The position numbers were made by a program, and so were the translations under genes. This document shows, in pieces, positions 5,824 through 6,567 of a DNA stretch of 6,567 nt. How positions within the stretch are numbered: the stretch's first letter is position 1; each line of letters starts with the position of its first letter. The notes below the pieces were generated by a model. That model did no database searches and was not told the origin of the DNA. It worked only from the letters and a program-made list of their open reading frames with translations. The DNA lies in contig QXZO01000022.1 in assembly GCA_009886305.1 (NCBI GenBank), positions 1-6,567 of the forward strand, written 5' to 3'. The DNA comes from Betaproteobacteria bacterium (GTDB lineage: Bacteria > Pseudomonadota > Gammaproteobacteria > Burkholderiales > Eutrophovitaceae).

Positions 5824-6567
5824 CTAATTAGCATCGTCCGCAGCGGTCAATCGCCCCTCCAACTGTTCCAAACTCAGCGCACCACTCGCCCTTGAACCAT
5901 CACTAAAAAACAAGGTGGGCGTCGCCCTAACCAACATTTTTTTGCCGAAATCGACTATCTGATCAATGGGGCTATTGCATCCATCATCAGCCTGCGGATT
6001 CACACCATGAAATATAAAATCGTCCCATGCTTGACCAGCATCGGCGGAGCACCAAATCGCCTTGGAAATAGGGATCGAGCGCTCAGTAATGACTGGGTAT
6101 AGGAATAAGTACAAGGTCGCATCCGTAACATTCCCCAAAGTTTCCTCATCGAACTTGCGACAGTACCCGCAATTAGGATCTGCAAAATAAGCAAACTCTC
6201 GCTCACCGCTTCCGTACACACGTTTGATCGCCATCTCAAGTGGTAACTCATCAAACGGCATCGAAACTTTTTGTAATTCAGCCGCCTCAATTTCGGATAC
6301 TCTCTCCGAAGTTACATTTCGCATCGTACTCAGCTCAATTAAATTACCATCAAACAAATACGTAAAATTCTCGTCAACGTAATAAATAGAACCACTGATT
6401 ACTATCTCATAAAGCCCCATAATTTCAGTTTCTGAAATGGAATCAATGGAAGCAGTAGGAAACCTGTCCCGAATTCGATCTTCTAACGTATTATCATCGG
6501 CAAACGCCCGATTGCAGAATTCGCGCAAATACTGCTCGGACATCTCAAGTGAGGCTAGTTTTAGCGA
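5824..6567 (-). CDS. dsbC: DsbC-like thiol:disulfide interchange protein (5' end probably beyond right edge)
   Basis: DsbC is a periplasmic dimeric isomerase that reshuffles wrong disulfides. Numbering here counts from the in-window ATG at 6543. An N-terminal dimerisation domain (about 17-85) has GLYEIVISGSIYYVDENF (43-60) and FDGNLIEL (64-71). The thioredoxin-fold domain has FADPNCGYCRKF with redox pair Cys125/Cys128, and ATPTLFF with cis-Pro209. Cys165 (IWCSAD) and Cys189 match the family's second, structural disulfide. From ATG 6543 the protein is 239 residues, but its start (MSEQYLREFCNRAFADD) is polar with no signal peptide. Eight more codons upstream (SLKLASLE) are open to the edge without a stop, so I extend the feature to the edge and infer that the true start and signal lie outside. 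If ATG 6543 were used, the protein would stay in the cytoplasm, which does not fit the family. DsbG is less likely given CGYC and the Thr before the cis-proline. Confidence 0.88.
   Translation of the reverse strand, partial: SLKLASLEMSEQYLREFCNRAFADDNTLEDRIRDRFPTASIDSISETEIMGLYEIVISGSIYYVDENFTYLFDGNLIELSTMRNVTSERVSEIEAAELQKVSMPFDELPLEMAIKRVYGSGEREFAYFADPNCGYCRKFDEETLGNVTDATLYLFLYPVITERSIPISKAIWCSADAGQAWDDFIFHGVNPQADDGCNSPIDQIVDFGKKMLVRATPTLFFSDGSRASGALSLEQLEGRLTAADDAN

Noticed and set aside
5771..5832. Imperfect inverted repeats around the mltA/dsbC convergent junction (AACGTTTTTG versus CAAAAAACGC, and GCTAA versus TTAGC) as a bidirectional terminator
   Set aside because: The loop is long, the arms are A+T-rich and mismatched, and no compact G+C-rich stem with a T tract is present.

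Overview
The window reads as ordinary chromosomal housekeeping DNA from a gammaproteobacterium, probably an aquatic or marine lineage of moderate G+C. The order rpe-gph-trpE on one strand is known from pseudomonads and relatives. The TrpE, DsbC and ApaG proteins look gammaproteobacterial, and the transglycosylase MltA has a lipobox. This assignment is inferred from gene content and recalled family features, not from a search.

Layout. Positions 1-3854 hold one minus-strand gene train: rpe (pentose phosphate epimerase), gph (phosphoglycolate phosphatase), trpE and trpG (the two anthranilate synthase subunits), and the first 83 codons of trpD, which runs off the left edge. trpG and trpD overlap by four bases (ATGA) and are probably translationally coupled. 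A 90-bp gap precedes trpE, which starts with GTG. That gap has no tandem Trp codons, but it contains a 24-codon reading frame whose stop overlaps the trpE start. A 71-bp gap separates trpE from trpG.

A 120-bp divergent intergenic region (3855-3974) separates rpe from apaG on the plus strand. It holds a reasonable sigma70-type promoter for rpe and a weaker one for apaG. The 144 bp between apaG and the lipoprotein transglycosylase gene mltA holds a minus-strand ORF for a possible 29-residue single-span membrane protein. mltA then converges on a dsbC-like disulfide isomerase gene. That gene's reading frame stays open to the right edge, so its signal peptide is probably encoded outside the window.

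How the genes work together. TrpE and TrpG convert chorismate and glutamine to anthranilate, and TrpD adds the phosphoribosyl group. Rpe interconverts pentose phosphates that feed PRPP, the TrpD co-substrate, and Gph removes phosphoglycolate. MltA (outer membrane) and DsbC (periplasm) are envelope functions. ApaG is linked to divalent-cation and dinucleotide physiology.

I found no mobile element, CRISPR array, RNA gene, defence system or obvious new multi-gene system. The most uncertain and interesting items are the 29-residue membrane peptide and the short frame abutting trpE.
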